A stretch of DNA of 64,000 nucleotides from assembly GCF_025905425.1 (NCBI RefSeq), contig NZ_CP109603.1:3674501-3738500 (forward strand), in the 5' to 3' direction. The position numbers and the translations under genes are program-made. The notes under the pieces are model-generated. The model was given only the letters and a program-made list of their open reading frames with translations, did not search any database and had not been told where the DNA came from. How positions within the stretch are numbered: position 1 is the stretch's first letter; every line of letters begins with the position of its first letter. Source of the DNA: Pseudomonas putida (GTDB lineage Bacteria; Pseudomonadota; Gammaproteobacteria; Pseudomonadales; Pseudomonadaceae). This document shows, in pieces, positions 39,111-48,870 of this stretch.

Positions 39111-39737
39111 ATGCCGCGCCGCCTCTTCAAACGCTACATGCCGGATCCGACCAGCATTCGGGAACACAAGTCCTTACGCTTTTTCGGCAAGTTGCTGCAC
39201 GACCCGAACCTCTGGCACCTGAACCGGCACTCGGTGGCCAGGGCCATGGGCGTGGGCCTGTTCGCGGCGCTCATCCCTATCCCCATGCAGATGCTGCTGG
39301 CTGCTGCGCTGGCGATCCCGGTACGCGGCAACCTGCCGATCGCGGTAAGCCTGGTGTGGCTGACCAACCCGCTGACCATGCCACCGGTGTTCTTCGTCAC
39401 CTACATGACCGGCGCCTGGCTGTTGCAGATTCCGCCGCGCACCCTGCCTGACGATCTAACCTTCGAATGGATTACCGACCAGCTGTCGACCCTGTGGCAG
39501 CCCTTCCTGCTGGGCTCGGTGGTGTGCGGCGTAGTGCTGGGCATCCTAGCCTACTTCACCACCTTGCTGTACTGGCGCTGGTGGGTTGGCCGGCAGTGGC
39601 GCCGGCGCAAACTCAAGTGCTCATGCACGCATGCCGCGACCGCTGACCAGCAGACGAATGCACAGCATGTACAGCAGCGCAGTGGCGACGAGCATGAAGG
39701 TGATCGCCGTGCCAATGCTGATATCCGACACCCCTAG
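39111..39737 (+). CDS. DUF2062 membrane protein with C-terminal extension
   Basis: The 208-residue protein begins MPRRLFKRYMPDPTSIREHK and has the DUF2062 membrane core (GVGLFAALIPIPMQMLLAAAL, TNPLTMPPVFFVTYMTGAWLL). GGGAG is upstream of the ATG. After the usual basic end (WRRRKLKC, about residue 170) the frame continues for some 38 hydrophilic residues into the convergent ABC permease gene, overlapping its 3' end by 117 bases. The extension is unlike the family and likely reflects loss of the original stop codon. Confidence 0.85.
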   Translation: MPRRLFKRYMPDPTSIREHKSLRFFGKLLHDPNLWHLNRHSVARAMGVGLFAALIPIPMQMLLAAALAIPVRGNLPIAVSLVWLTNPLTMPPVFFVTYMTGAWLLQIPPRTLPDDLTFEWITDQLSTLWQPFLLGSVVCGVVLGILAYFTTLLYWRWWVGRQWRRRKLKCSCTHAATADQQTNAQHVQQRSGDEHEGDRRANADIRHP

Positions 39738-40400
39738 GATGCCGTAGCGGAACGAGTTGACCATGTGCAGCACCGGGTTGGCCAGTGACACCACCTGCCA
39801 GAACGGCGGCAGCAGGTTGATCGAGTAGAACACCCCACCCAGGTAGGTCAGCGGCGTCAGCACGAAGGTCGGAATGATCGAGATGTCGTCGAAGTTGCGG
39901 GCGAACACCGCATTGACGAAGCCCAGCAACGAGAAGATGGTGGCCGTCAGCAGCACCACAACGACGGTCACACCCAGGTGATGTACCTGCAAGTGGGTAA
40001 AGAACATCGACAGGATCGTAACGATCACCCCCACCGCCAGCCCGCGCAACACGCCGCCCAGCACATAGCCGACGAGGATGGTGTGCGGCGATACCGGCGA
40101 TACCATCAGCTCCTCGATCGAACGCTGGAACTTGCTGCCGAAGAAGCTCGACACCACGTTGCCGTAGGAGTTGGTGATCACCGACATCATGATCAGCCCC
40201 GGCACGATGTACTCCATGTAGGTGAAGCCGCCCATGTCGCCGATCTGCCGGCCGATCAGGTTACCGAAGATGACGAAGTACAGGACCATGGTGATCGCTG
40301 GCGGCAGCAGGGTCTGTGGCCAGATGCGCAAAAAACGCCGCACTTCACGGTAGACGATGGTGTTGAGGGCCACCCAATTGGTGCGCAGTTCCACACTCAT
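39621..40400 (-). CDS. ABC-2 type transporter permease (YadH-like)
   Basis: The 259-residue protein has six membrane segments and the ABC-2 signature region with PVSPHTILVGYVLGGVLRG and LTYLGGVFYSINLLPPFWQ. It overlaps the ATPase gene by four bases (ATGA), so the two make a dimeric exporter. The substrate is unknown. Its 3' end is overlapped by the convergent DUF2062 gene. Confidence 0.93.
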   Translation of the reverse strand: MSVELRTNWVALNTIVYREVRRFLRIWPQTLLPPAITMVLYFVIFGNLIGRQIGDMGGFTYMEYIVPGLIMMSVITNSYGNVVSSFFGSKFQRSIEELMVSPVSPHTILVGYVLGGVLRGLAVGVIVTILSMFFTHLQVHHLGVTVVVVLLTATIFSLLGFVNAVFARNFDDISIIPTFVLTPLTYLGGVFYSINLLPPFWQVVSLANPVLHMVNSFRYGILGVSDISIGTAITFMLVATALLYMLCIRLLVSGRGMRA

Positions 40401-41329
40401 ACGGCCACCTTCGACAGGTTTTTTTCCACCAGGGACACAAACAGCTCCTCGAGTCGGTTGGTCTTGTTACGCAGGCTTTGCACTTCGATATTTTGCAGCG
40501 CCAGCTGGCCGAACAGCGCGGTGATACCGATGTCCTTGTCCACCTGCACCTCCAGGGTATGCGGGGTGATCAGGCGGCACGGGTAGCCTTGCAGCGCAGG
40601 CGCTGCCGGCAGGTCCTGCTTGAGGTCGAGGACGAAGGTTTCGACATGCAGCTTGCCCAGCAGCTGGCGCATGCTGGTGTTCTCGACGATGGTGCCGTGG
40701 TCGATGATGCCGATGTTGCGGCACAGCTGCTCGGCCTCTTCGAGGTAGTGCGTGGTCAGGATGATGGTGATGCCCTTCTGGTTGAGCTCGGTGAGGAAGC
40801 TCCACATCGAACGGCGCAGCTCGATGTCCACGCCTGCGGTGGGTTCATCGAGAATCAGCAGGCGCGGCTCGTGGATCAAGGCACGGGCGATCATCAACCG
40901 GCGCTTCATGCCGCCGGACAGCGAACGCGACTGTACGTCGCGCTTATCCCACAGCCCAAGCTGGGTCAGGTACTGCTCGGCGCGCTCCTTGGCCAGCTTG
41001 GGCGGGATGCCGTAGTAGCCGGCCTGGGTGACGACGATGTCGAAGGTCTTTTCGAACTGGTTGAAATTGAACTCTTGCGGCACCACGCCCAGGCAGCGCT
41101 TGAGCGCCGACGGCTCGCGGTCCAGGTCGTGGCCGAACACGTTCACCGTGCCGCTGGTCTTGTTGACCAGGGTCGACAGAATACCGATGGTGGTGGATTT
41201 GCCGGCGCCGTTGGGGCCGAGCAAGGCGAAGAAGTCGCCTTCGGCAACATCAAGGTCGATGCCTTTGAGGGCCTGGAAGCCATTGCCGTAGGTCTTGGTC
41301 AGCTGTCGGATGGACAGGGCGGAACTCAT
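40397..41329 (-). CDS. ABC transporter ATP-binding protein (YadG-like)
   Basis: The 310-residue ATPase has Walker A GPNGAGKSTT near residue 38, signature LSGGMKRRLMIARAL, Walker B LLILDEPTAGVD and H-loop TTHYLEEAE. A C-terminal domain of about 80 residues follows. The pair with the permease resembles E. coli YadGH. Confidence 0.95.
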   Translation of the reverse strand: MSSALSIRQLTKTYGNGFQALKGIDLDVAEGDFFALLGPNGAGKSTTIGILSTLVNKTSGTVNVFGHDLDREPSALKRCLGVVPQEFNFNQFEKTFDIVVTQAGYYGIPPKLAKERAEQYLTQLGLWDKRDVQSRSLSGGMKRRLMIARALIHEPRLLILDEPTAGVDIELRRSMWSFLTELNQKGITIILTTHYLEEAEQLCRNIGIIDHGTIVENTSMRQLLGKLHVETFVLDLKQDLPAAPALQGYPCRLITPHTLEVQVDKDIGITALFGQLALQNIEVQSLRNKTNRLEELFVSLVEKNLSKVAV

Positions 41330-41463
41330 AGCGGGCCATTTACCAAAAAAAAAAGGTTCAGGACACGCCAGGCAAAGTCACTGGCGCAGTGAGTGCGGCC
41401 ATGGTGCAAGGCCTGGCCGCACAAGTACAGTCAGATGTATTGATAATGACTATCGAGGCAGGC

Positions 41464-42087
41464 TCAAGTCAGCGCGGTCATCACCGCCGCCTGATAGGCC
41501 GGGCGCTGCTTCAGGCGCTCGTACCAGGCTTGCAGGTGATACATGGCCGGGCGCTCGATGGGCATTTCGAACCAGGCATAGATGAAGCTACCCAGTGGGA
41601 TGTCGCCCATGCCGATCTGGTCACCGGACAGGTACGGCTGCTTGGCAAGGGTTTCGTCGGCGATGGTCAGCAACTGGGCGCACTGCTTGTGCGCGGCGTT
41701 GATCGCGACCCAGTCGCGCTGGTCTTCTGGCGTGCGTAGCAGGCCCCAGAACAGTGGGCGGAACGGGGTGGCGAAGGACGAGGTCGTCCAGTCCATCCAC
41801 TTGTCGGCCAGGGCCCGCTGGCGCGGGTCTTCCAGATACCAACCCTGCTCCTGGCCGTACTCGGCGCAGAGGTAGCGGACGATGGTATTGGACTCCCACA
41901 GCGTCAGGTCGCCGTCTTCGAGCATCGGCACCAGGCCGTTGGGGTTGCGGGCGCGGTAGTGCGGCTCGTTGACCACGCCGAAGGCGCCGCCGGCGTCGAT
42001 GGACTCGAAGTCCAGGCCCAGTTCATGGGCGATCCACAGCGCCTTGCGCACGTTGCTCGAATTCTTGCGACCCCAAATCTTCAACAT
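41464..42087 (-). CDS. Glutathione S-transferase family protein
   Basis: The 207-residue protein has a thioredoxin-like N-terminal domain (MLKIWGRKNSSNVRKALW, with NPNGLVPMLEDGD and ESNTIVRYL binding glutathione) and an all-helical C-terminal domain. The serine pair SSN at residues 10-12 fits a Ser/Tyr-type bacterial GST. Function unknown. The 134-bp gap after the ABC ATPase gene start holds a stem GTGCGGCCA/TGGCCGCAC at 41393-41422. Confidence 0.9.
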   Translation of the reverse strand: MLKIWGRKNSSNVRKALWIAHELGLDFESIDAGGAFGVVNEPHYRARNPNGLVPMLEDGDLTLWESNTIVRYLCAEYGQEQGWYLEDPRQRALADKWMDWTTSSFATPFRPLFWGLLRTPEDQRDWVAINAAHKQCAQLLTIADETLAKQPYLSGDQIGMGDIPLGSFIYAWFEMPIERPAMYHLQAWYERLKQRPAYQAAVMTALT

Positions 42088-42259
42088 GTCGACATCCCTG
42101 AATGTACGAGAAGGGAGAGTCTACCCCCGCACTCTCCAGCTTGCAGCCTAAACCGCGCCAAGCGCCGCCATGGCTCGCCCACCTGATAAAACTGCCAGTA
42201 GCGACCGGGCTGCGCCAATGCTGAAATCGCCTCTAAACGAGATAACGCGAGGCGTCATC

Positions 42260-43768
42260 ATGGAACAAACACCGGCAAGCACCGATACGCCCATCCAGCC
42301 CAATCACGACATGCGGGGCTGGCGCATGCATATCATCTTCGACGCCGCCAAAATCAATGCGTTGCGTGAAATGTCACTACCACTCGTCCCGGCTCTGCAT
42401 GAGACCATTCATTATGAAAGGCTCAAGAGTACAACCCGCGAAGTCATCATCAGTAAACTGGCCAAACCCGTTGTGAAGTACCTTGAGGACCGCGTGCAGC
42501 TCAAATCACGCATGATGTCCTACGCCAACTTCATCTGGTCCACGCACATGTTTGGCGGTAAGCCCAGGGCAAATCTGGACAGCGTCGTAGCGTTTACTAA
42601 AGACGAACCGCAGTTCCTCTATCAGGAATTTCCACTGGATGGGTTTGTCGGGCATTGCGCAGGCCCCGATACACCCCTCACATTAAAAATCACAAAGAAC
42701 GCCGAATTCTACGTACAGGCAGCTGGGTCACAAGCGCGCGACACCGAGCTAGGGGACGCTTTCCGCCAACGGTTCAACGGTTTGCCGGCCGAGCAGCGCA
42801 TCGTCCAACCTCATGTGGTCGACGCCCGTGAAGAGGCCGACTGGCTTCTGAAAAATCTTCAGTTTCAAGTGCGCAAGCACCCAAAATCAGGCGCGCACGT
42901 TCTCCAGGTCATGAAAAAGGATGGCAATACAGGAGACCCGCTCCCCCCCCAAGACAGCACGCCCTGGGATGAATTGGCGGCCTATATCCTTGCAACCGAA
43001 GTGCACGACGTAGATTTGCTCTCCACCTTCACAGACCTTGCAGGCCTGCTCTTGCCTTGGGGCTATGTACTGTGTAACCAATTTGACTGGAGTGGTGACA
43101 ACGCTTTCAAGGCGTCATATACATTCAACCGCGAGAGCAGGCCGCCAGCCGATGAGCCGCTGATTCTTCACCCAGACCCACTGGTAGCCGTAGTAGGTGC
43201 CGGCAGCACTGCACACCAGATTGAGGTTGCCCCATTAGGCACTGCCCCCCTGAATTGGGGTTTTGAAGGCGTCGGCCACGGCACCTTGAAACCCAAAGGT
43301 TACCTGTGTGACTACAGCGCACCGTCCAAGCCGCAGATCCACCGGGCAGATAACAGCCTGTGCGACGAGCCAACAGCGACAAAAGCGTCCTTCGATACGC
43401 CTATTAGGATCGACCGGGTCCTGACCGGTACTGGTTCGCTCCCACTCACCTCCACTTTCGTGATACTGAACGACGTCCCTAACCTGTTCATCAAGACCGA
43501 ACTGGCCCAGGGCCGTTTGAAACTGCGCTTCTTCTACATCCAAAAAGGCAAAGAAATCGAGGTGCCACCTGACCAGACAAAATGGACGGTACTGGCGGGC
43601 GGGGGCTACGTAAATCAGGCAGGCATCTTCACGCCAAACCTGCTCAGCCGGTTCGCCGTCGTCCAGGCCATGATGGAAGGCCAGACTGACTGGTACTGGG
43701 CCTACATCATCGTACCTGTGCCTTTGATGACGGCCGAAGCATTCGTGGCCCAGTGGAACAAGGCCTGA
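42260..43768 (+). CDS. Unknown 502-residue protein sharing motifs with the 990-residue RHS-locus protein
   Basis: I do not recognise a characterised family. There is no signal peptide or membrane segment. Residues 18-21 read MRGW followed by F-D...I-N-x-L, and residues about 440-490 read W-T-V...G-G-Y-V-N...G-I-F-T-P. Both patterns recur in the 990-residue protein at 53449 (MRGW...F-E...L-N-x-L, and W-H-V...G-E-I-D...G-N-Y-T-P), which suggests a shared domain family with a terminal Ig-like module. GAGG lies eight bases before the ATG at 42260. Longer starts at 42218 and 42170 lack a ribosome site. Base composition is lower in GC than the core genes around it, so recent transfer is possible. 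Confidence 0.75.
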   Translation: MEQTPASTDTPIQPNHDMRGWRMHIIFDAAKINALREMSLPLVPALHETIHYERLKSTTREVIISKLAKPVVKYLEDRVQLKSRMMSYANFIWSTHMFGGKPRANLDSVVAFTKDEPQFLYQEFPLDGFVGHCAGPDTPLTLKITKNAEFYVQAAGSQARDTELGDAFRQRFNGLPAEQRIVQPHVVDAREEADWLLKNLQFQVRKHPKSGAHVLQVMKKDGNTGDPLPPQDSTPWDELAAYILATEVHDVDLLSTFTDLAGLLLPWGYVLCNQFDWSGDNAFKASYTFNRESRPPADEPLILHPDPLVAVVGAGSTAHQIEVAPLGTAPLNWGFEGVGHGTLKPKGYLCDYSAPSKPQIHRADNSLCDEPTATKASFDTPIRIDRVLTGTGSLPLTSTFVILNDVPNLFIKTELAQGRLKLRFFYIQKGKEIEVPPDQTKWTVLAGGGYVNQAGIFTPNLLSRFAVVQAMMEGQTDWYWAYIIVPVPLMTAEAFVAQWNKA

Positions 43769-43901
43769 TTAGCCGCTCTGAAGCATCTGAAAGCGAACTC
43801 CTCCAGCCACAACCTGTCACTGTTCAGGTCAGGCCTTTGCGAAGCGGCAGGCTAAGCTCTTGGCAACGGTTGCGAACACCCAGTTCCATGGAGGAAAGAC
43901 T

Positions 43902-46349
43902 ATGTGGCTGTTGTGGTTGGTGGGGTTGGTAATAGGCGCGGCGTTTTTGACGCATCGGCGCATGGCACCCTTGCAGATACTGGGCCTCATGGCAGCCTAC
44001 GTGCTGTTGATGGGCATATTCAGCCGTGCACCCAGCTGGCTGCTGGCACTGATCTGGGGCGTACTGGCACTGAAGGTTGCCCTGGTGGCACTGCCCGACT
44101 GGCGGCGCAAGGTGTTCACCGGCCCGGTATTCAACTGGTTCCAGCGCACCCTCCCGCCCATGTCGCAAACCGAACGCGAAGCGATCGACGCAGGGACGGT
44201 GTGGTGGGACGGCGAGCTGTTCAGTGGCCGCCCCGACTGGCGCACCCTGATCGCCTACCCGGCACCCAAACTCACCGACGAAGAGCAGGCCTTCCTCGAT
44301 GGCCCCACCGAAGAACTCTGCGCGATGGTCAGCGACTGGCAGATCGGCCAGGACCTCGACCTGCCGCCCGAAGCCTGGGCGCATATCAAGCACAATGGCT
44401 TCTTCGCCCTGATCATTCCCAAAGAATACGGCGGTAAAGGTTTTTCTGCCTACGCCCACTCCCAGGTGGCAATGAAACTCGCCACACGCAGCGGAGACCT
44501 GGCGTCCACGGTGATGGTGCCCAACTCCTTGGGCCCGGCCGAACTGCTGCTGCACTATGGCACTGATGAACAACGTAACCACTACCTGCCGCGGCTGGCC
44601 AGCGGCCAGGAGATCCCCTGCTTCGCCCTTACCGGCCCCTTGGCAGGCTCCGACGCCGGTGCGATGCCCGACACCGGTGTGATCTGCAAAGGCCAGTGGA
44701 ACGGCGAAGAGGTGCTCGGCCTGCGCCTGAACTGGGAGAAACGCTACATCACCCTCGGCCCGGTCGCCACCCTGCTGGGCCTGGCCTTCAAGGCCTACGA
44801 TCCAGACCACCTACTGGGTGATGAAGAGGAACTGGGCATCAGCCTGGCACTGATCCCCACCGACACCCCTGGCGTGGATATCGGCAAGCGTCACCTGCCG
44901 CTGGGCGCGGCGTTCATGAACGGCCCCAACAGCGGTAAGGACGTATTCGTGCCGCTGGACTTTCTGATTGGCGGCCAGGCCATGCTCGGCAAGGGCTGGA
45001 TGATGCTGATGAACTGCCTGTCGGTGGGCAGGTCCATCTCCCTGCCTGCGGTCGGCACCGGCGCGGCCAAGTACACCAGCCTGGTCACCGGCCAGTACGC
45101 CAACATTCGCGAGCAATTCAACGTACCACTGGCCGCCTTCGAAGGCATTCAGGAGTCCCTCGCGCGCATCGGCGGCAACGCGTGGCTGATGGACAGCGCC
45201 CGGCTACTGACCGCCAAGGCCGTGGACCTGGGTGAAAAACCCTCGGTGCTGTCAGCGATCCTCAAGTACCACCTGACCGAGCGTGGCCGCGAGTGCATTC
45301 AGCATGCCATGGACGTGCATGGCGGCAAGGGCATCATCATGGGCCCTAACAACTACCTCGGCCGCAACTGGCAAGGTGCGCCGATCTTCATCACCGTCGA
45401 GGGCGCCAACATCCTCTCGCGCAACCTGATGATCTTCGGGCAAGGGGCGATCCGCTGCCATCCGTTCGTGCTCAAGGAGATGGCCTTGGCCGGCCGCGAA
45501 GACCGCGACCAGGCCCTCAAGGAATTCGACGACCTGTTGATGAAGCACATCATGTTTGCCGCCGGTAACGCGGCAAGCACGCTGGTGTTCAACCTGGGCC
45601 TGGGTCGCTTGGAGAGCGTACCGGGAGATGCCTTGAGCCAAGGCTACTTCCGCGCCCTCAACCGCCAGGCTGCCGCCTTCGCCCTGCTGGCCGACCTGTC
45701 AATGATGCTGCTAGGCGGCGCGCTCAAGCGCCGCGAACGCCTGAGTGCGCGCCTGGGCGACGTGCTGAGCTACCTGTACCTGTCCAGCGCCGCGCTCAAA
45801 CGCTATCACGACTTGGGCTCACCCGAGCACATGCAGCCGCTGTTGCGCTGGGCCATGGAAGAAAGCCTGGGGCAGGCGGAAAATGCCCTGGACCGACTGC
45901 TCGACAACTTCCCCAACCGCTTTGTCGGCTGTGCGCTGCGCGTGCTGGTATTCCCCTTTGGCCGTCGCCACACCGGCCCGAGCGATGAGCTGGATGCCGA
46001 AGTGGCGGCGCTGATTGGCCGTTGCAAAGGCGACCCGGCGTTGGAAGAACTGCTCAGCGGCTGCTTCAGGCCAAAAGCAGACGGTGACCCCGTGGCCGCA
46101 TTGCAACGGGCCTGCGACCTGCTGGACGAAACCGCCCCCCTGCGCAAGGCGCTGCAGCGGGCGATCAAGGAAGACAAGGTTCACCCGGCCCCCGAGCAAT
46201 CGGTGATCGATGCAGCAGTCGCAAGTGGCGCACTGCAGCCGGATGAAGGGCAACGGCTGCAAGCGGCTGAGCAAGCCCGCCGGGCGGTGATCGAGGTGGA
46301 TGCCTTCGACAAGGCGCAGTTGCGGCCTGAACAAGGCAAAGTACGTTGA
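43902..46349 (+). CDS. fadE: Acyl-CoA dehydrogenase FadE
   Basis: The 815-residue protein matches FadE in length and layout: two N-terminal membrane segments (MWLLWLVGLVIGAAFL and a second near residue 30), the acyl-CoA dehydrogenase core with CFALTGPLAGSDAGAMPDTG near residue 245 and HGGKGIIMGPNNYLGRNWQ near 475, and a C-terminal DUF1974 domain. It carries out the first step of beta-oxidation at the membrane. GGAGG sits before the ATG. The gene downstream is a conserved small neighbour. Confidence 0.95.
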   Translation: MWLLWLVGLVIGAAFLTHRRMAPLQILGLMAAYVLLMGIFSRAPSWLLALIWGVLALKVALVALPDWRRKVFTGPVFNWFQRTLPPMSQTEREAIDAGTVWWDGELFSGRPDWRTLIAYPAPKLTDEEQAFLDGPTEELCAMVSDWQIGQDLDLPPEAWAHIKHNGFFALIIPKEYGGKGFSAYAHSQVAMKLATRSGDLASTVMVPNSLGPAELLLHYGTDEQRNHYLPRLASGQEIPCFALTGPLAGSDAGAMPDTGVICKGQWNGEEVLGLRLNWEKRYITLGPVATLLGLAFKAYDPDHLLGDEEELGISLALIPTDTPGVDIGKRHLPLGAAFMNGPNSGKDVFVPLDFLIGGQAMLGKGWMMLMNCLSVGRSISLPAVGTGAAKYTSLVTGQYANIREQFNVPLAAFEGIQESLARIGGNAWLMDSARLLTAKAVDLGEKPSVLSAILKYHLTERGRECIQHAMDVHGGKGIIMGPNNYLGRNWQGAPIFITVEGANILSRNLMIFGQGAIRCHPFVLKEMALAGREDRDQALKEFDDLLMKHIMFAAGNAASTLVFNLGLGRLESVPGDALSQGYFRALNRQAAAFALLADLSMMLLGGALKRRERLSARLGDVLSYLYLSSAALKRYHDLGSPEHMQPLLRWAMEESLGQAENALDRLLDNFPNRFVGCALRVLVFPFGRRHTGPSDELDAEVAALIGRCKGDPALEELLSGCFRPKADGDPVAALQRACDLLDETAPLRKALQRAIKEDKVHPAPEQSVIDAAVASGALQPDEGQRLQAAEQARRAVIEVDAFDKAQLRPEQGKVR

Positions 46350-46426
46350 GCCAGGGGGCCGTTTTGCGGCCCCTTCCCCACCGGCGTATACTCCGCCCCC
46401 GTTTCAACCACCCCAAGGACCGCTCA

Positions 46427-46837
46427 ATGGCCAACCCCCACCTGGAATACCACCTGCAACTGCTGAACCACCTGCGTACCATCCTGGTGGCACTGGGTGA
46501 AGCCGAGCAGGTACCGGAAGAAAACCACGCCCTGTTTCTCGAACGTTTCGACGAACTGTTGGCGCTGTTGCCGCAAGACCCACTGCAAAGCCAGTACCTG
46601 GGCCAGGACCTGATGTGCCAGGTCATCCAGCGCTACCCGCAAATCGCCCACCTGGTGCCACGGGACCTGCTGTGGTTCTTCGCCGGCGACTGCCTGCACT
46701 TCATGCCCGATGAAGAACTGAGCCTGTACCAGGCACTGGAAGAGCGCCGCTACGAATGCGAACAGCGTGGCGAGGCCTTCGATTGGTTTGAACAAAAGCA
46801 GCTGCTGGCTTCGAGGGCGGCCGATACTCGCCACTGA
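46427..46837 (+). CDS. Conserved Pseudomonas protein next to fadE (PA2817-like)
   Basis: The 136-residue protein starts MANPHLEYHLQLLNHLRTILVALGEAEQV and contains DLLWFFAGDCLHFMPDEEL. It is acidic and probably cytoplasmic. The position beside fadE agrees with PA2817 next to the PA2815 acyl-CoA dehydrogenase of P. aeruginosa. Function unknown. Confidence 0.82.
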   Translation: MANPHLEYHLQLLNHLRTILVALGEAEQVPEENHALFLERFDELLALLPQDPLQSQYLGQDLMCQVIQRYPQIAHLVPRDLLWFFAGDCLHFMPDEELSLYQALEERRYECEQRGEAFDWFEQKQLLASRAADTRH

Positions 46838-46995
46838 TCCTTCGCTGCCTCGCTAAGGGTGCTGAACGAAACTTCAAGTGGCCTTTTTCCCTGGAGTTTG
46901 CAGCCTTTACCTACAGCGCCCCTGTGTTGCCCTGCGTACTCTGCCAGCGCGCTGAGAGACGAGTTCGCAGCGCTCTAACACACAGGGATCATTCA

Positions 46996-47523
46996 ATGAA
47001 AAAAACACTATCTGTGCTTGCACTTAGCCTCTGCAGCAGCGCGGCAATGGCCAGCATCATCAACTTCGAAGGCACTGTCACCGGCCCTGGCACCTGCCCC
47101 ATCGACGTCGTTACCCCAGGGGGCCCAAGCCTGCCCCTGATCAACCTGGGTAATTACAACTCATTCAACTTCACCGCAGCCGCACAGGAAACGCCAGCGA
47201 AATACTTTGCATTGCGTATCCCGGCAACCTGCGTGACCGGCATACAGAATGCTCACGCTACCTTCCTCGCGGGCTACGGCCCCCACCCGACTGTTAACAC
47301 GCTCTATGCCCTCAGAAGCGGCCTTGGCTACACCACCGGCCTGGGCCTGGCGATCAACGACATCACGAGCCGCCTCAGCCCCGGTACTGAATCGGGCGCC
47401 TACGAGGTGACTGACGCTAGAGATACCGATATGGTCTTCTCGGCTCGCCTTGTCAGCACTGCAGCAACAGTGACCGAAGGGCAGATCGATACCAACATCA
47501 CCTTTAGTGTTGATATCCGCTGA
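46996..47523 (+). CDS. Fimbrial major-subunit-like protein
   Basis: The 175-residue protein has a signal peptide (KKTLSVLALSLCSSAAMA) and a type 1 pilin-like body with INFEGTVTGPGTCPIDV near the mature N-terminus, a paired cysteine (CVTG) and a conserved end ITFSVDIR. AGGGA precedes the ATG. A terminator follows at once, then a periplasmic chaperone. No usher gene is present, so a working chaperone-usher pilus is not encoded here. Confidence 0.82.
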   Translation: MKKTLSVLALSLCSSAAMASIINFEGTVTGPGTCPIDVVTPGGPSLPLINLGNYNSFNFTAAAQETPAKYFALRIPATCVTGIQNAHATFLAGYGPHPTVNTLYALRSGLGYTTGLGLAINDITSRLSPGTESGAYEVTDARDTDMVFSARLVSTAATVTEGQIDTNITFSVDIR

Positions 47524-47530
47524 TTCAAGC

Positions 47531-47556
47531 CCCCTGGCGCTGCCAGGGGACTTTTT
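47531..47556 (+). terminator. Terminator/attenuator between pilin and chaperone genes
   Basis: CCCCTGGC and GCCAGGGG form a perfect stem with a short loop, followed by ACTTTTT. Partial read-through would give more subunit than chaperone. Confidence 0.8.
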
Positions 47557-47583
47557 CGCCTCGCCTCTCATGCCGGTCCCGCC

Positions 47584-48306
47584 ATGTCCATAACCACACT
47601 GCGCAAGTACGCACTCAGCTTCGCCTGCCTCGCGACGCTTTCCTCAACCAGCGAAGCGGCATTGACCATCAGTGCCACCCGCGTTGTCCACCCCAGTGAC
47701 AAGCACAGCAGTTCAGTCGTTGTCGCCAACCCCAGCAAAGCGCCCTATGCCGTGCAGGCCTGGGTCAATACCCAAGCTGACGACACTAGCACCAGCGTTC
47801 CGTTTGCCGTTTCCCCTACGCTGTTCCGCCTCGACCCCAAGCGCGAGCAACTGGTAAAGATCAATGCACTGCCAAACGATTTACCTGACGATCGCGAATC
47901 GTTGTTCTACTTCAATATCCAGGAAATCCCCCAGGTGGATTCTGGCCAAACGAATGTTTTGAAAATTGCCCTGCGTACGCGTATCAAGTTGTTCTACCGG
48001 CCAAGCCAATTAAAAGGCTCACCGGAGCAGCACCTGGAAAGCCTGCAATGGTCACTGGCCAACAAGCATGGCAAAACGTATCTGCAGGTCTACAACCCGT
48101 CCCCCTACCATTACACCTTCGGCCGCCTTGAAGTGGGCAGCGCAGGGAAGGTTGAAAAAATCGACACGGCATTGATGGCCCTGCCGCTGCAAAACCAGTC
48201 TTTCGAACTCAAATCAACCAAACCTGCATCGGGGCTGCACGTGGTCTTTACCACAATCAACGATTTCGGTGGCACGACACGCGCGGTAGAAAAGCCACTG
48301 CCATGA
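47584..48306 (+). CDS. Periplasmic fimbrial chaperone (PapD family)
   Basis: The 240-residue protein has a signal peptide (residues 1-25, ending SEAA) and the two-domain chaperone fold: ISATRVVHPSDKHSSSVVVANPSKAPYAVQAWV is strand A1-C1, LFRLDPKREQLVKI holds the conserved arginine region, and ALRTRIKLFYRP is the G1 edge that donates to pilus subunits. It would keep the upstream pilin folded. The usher and adhesin are absent. Confidence 0.87.
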   Translation: MSITTLRKYALSFACLATLSSTSEAALTISATRVVHPSDKHSSSVVVANPSKAPYAVQAWVNTQADDTSTSVPFAVSPTLFRLDPKREQLVKINALPNDLPDDRESLFYFNIQEIPQVDSGQTNVLKIALRTRIKLFYRPSQLKGSPEQHLESLQWSLANKHGKTYLQVYNPSPYHYTFGRLEVGSAGKVEKIDTALMALPLQNQSFELKSTKPASGLHVVFTTINDFGGTTRAVEKPLP

Positions 48307-48307
48307 T

Positions 48308-48708
48308 TCAGGCGCGTAATGCAGGGCTGTAAATAGGGCAATTGTGATGCTCCGGCCAAGTCTGGCCTTGATCGAAACTGACATACACGTTAACGATGAA
48401 CGTTTGATCAAGTTTCAGCACACTTAAAAAAGACTTGGGCGAAATCCTGTGCAGGGGGATGTCGTATTGACCAGCCGTACGACGCGAACAACGCATCGTC
48501 ATGGCTTTTGAGGTAGTCTGCTGTTACGCCGCCCAACAACACCTCGCCATCGAATATCAAAGCACCACGATCCGCTCCCAGGCCGAATCCTGCACAACCC
48601 CGTTATACGCAGTAACCCTGAGGTGGAGCGTAGGCACTTCAATGAAGTAGTCATCCTGCGGAGATTCCGGCCACGGTGTGACCTCTACGCGAAGCGGGGC
48701 CTGTAACA
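48308..48708 (-). pseudogene. Degraded gene, C-terminal remnant related to the Ig-like RHS-locus protein
   Basis: No intact frame exists, yet short open pieces in different frames read like protein: VTPWPESPQDDYFIEVPTLH, then FDGEVLLGGVTADYLKSHDD, then SFLSVLKLDQTFIVNVYVSF with DQGQTWPE. The last matches the end of the 611-residue protein (LQTLAFDRQFSVWASTTFDG) position by position in L-x-D-x-x-F-x-V...F-D-x-G-Q-x-W. At least two frameshifts separate the pieces. A former paralogue of that protein is the best reading. Confidence 0.55.
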
Positions 48709-48870
48709 AAGTGACAAGAAGAACATTGGTAGCCCCCGGTCAGGCTCTCAAGCGAGCCTTCCACCCAGGGCGGCGGGAAACGTGGGTCGTCAACCACGCA
48801 TGATTGTTCACTTTGCATACGCCAACCTCCAACCGATCCGTACCAGGGTGAGCAAAGCTCGCTCCTGCAT

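Noticed and set aside
41393..41422. Stem GTGCGGCCA/TGGCCGCAC as a terminator of the glutathione transferase gene
   Set aside because: No T run follows on either strand. It may be a structure of unknown use.
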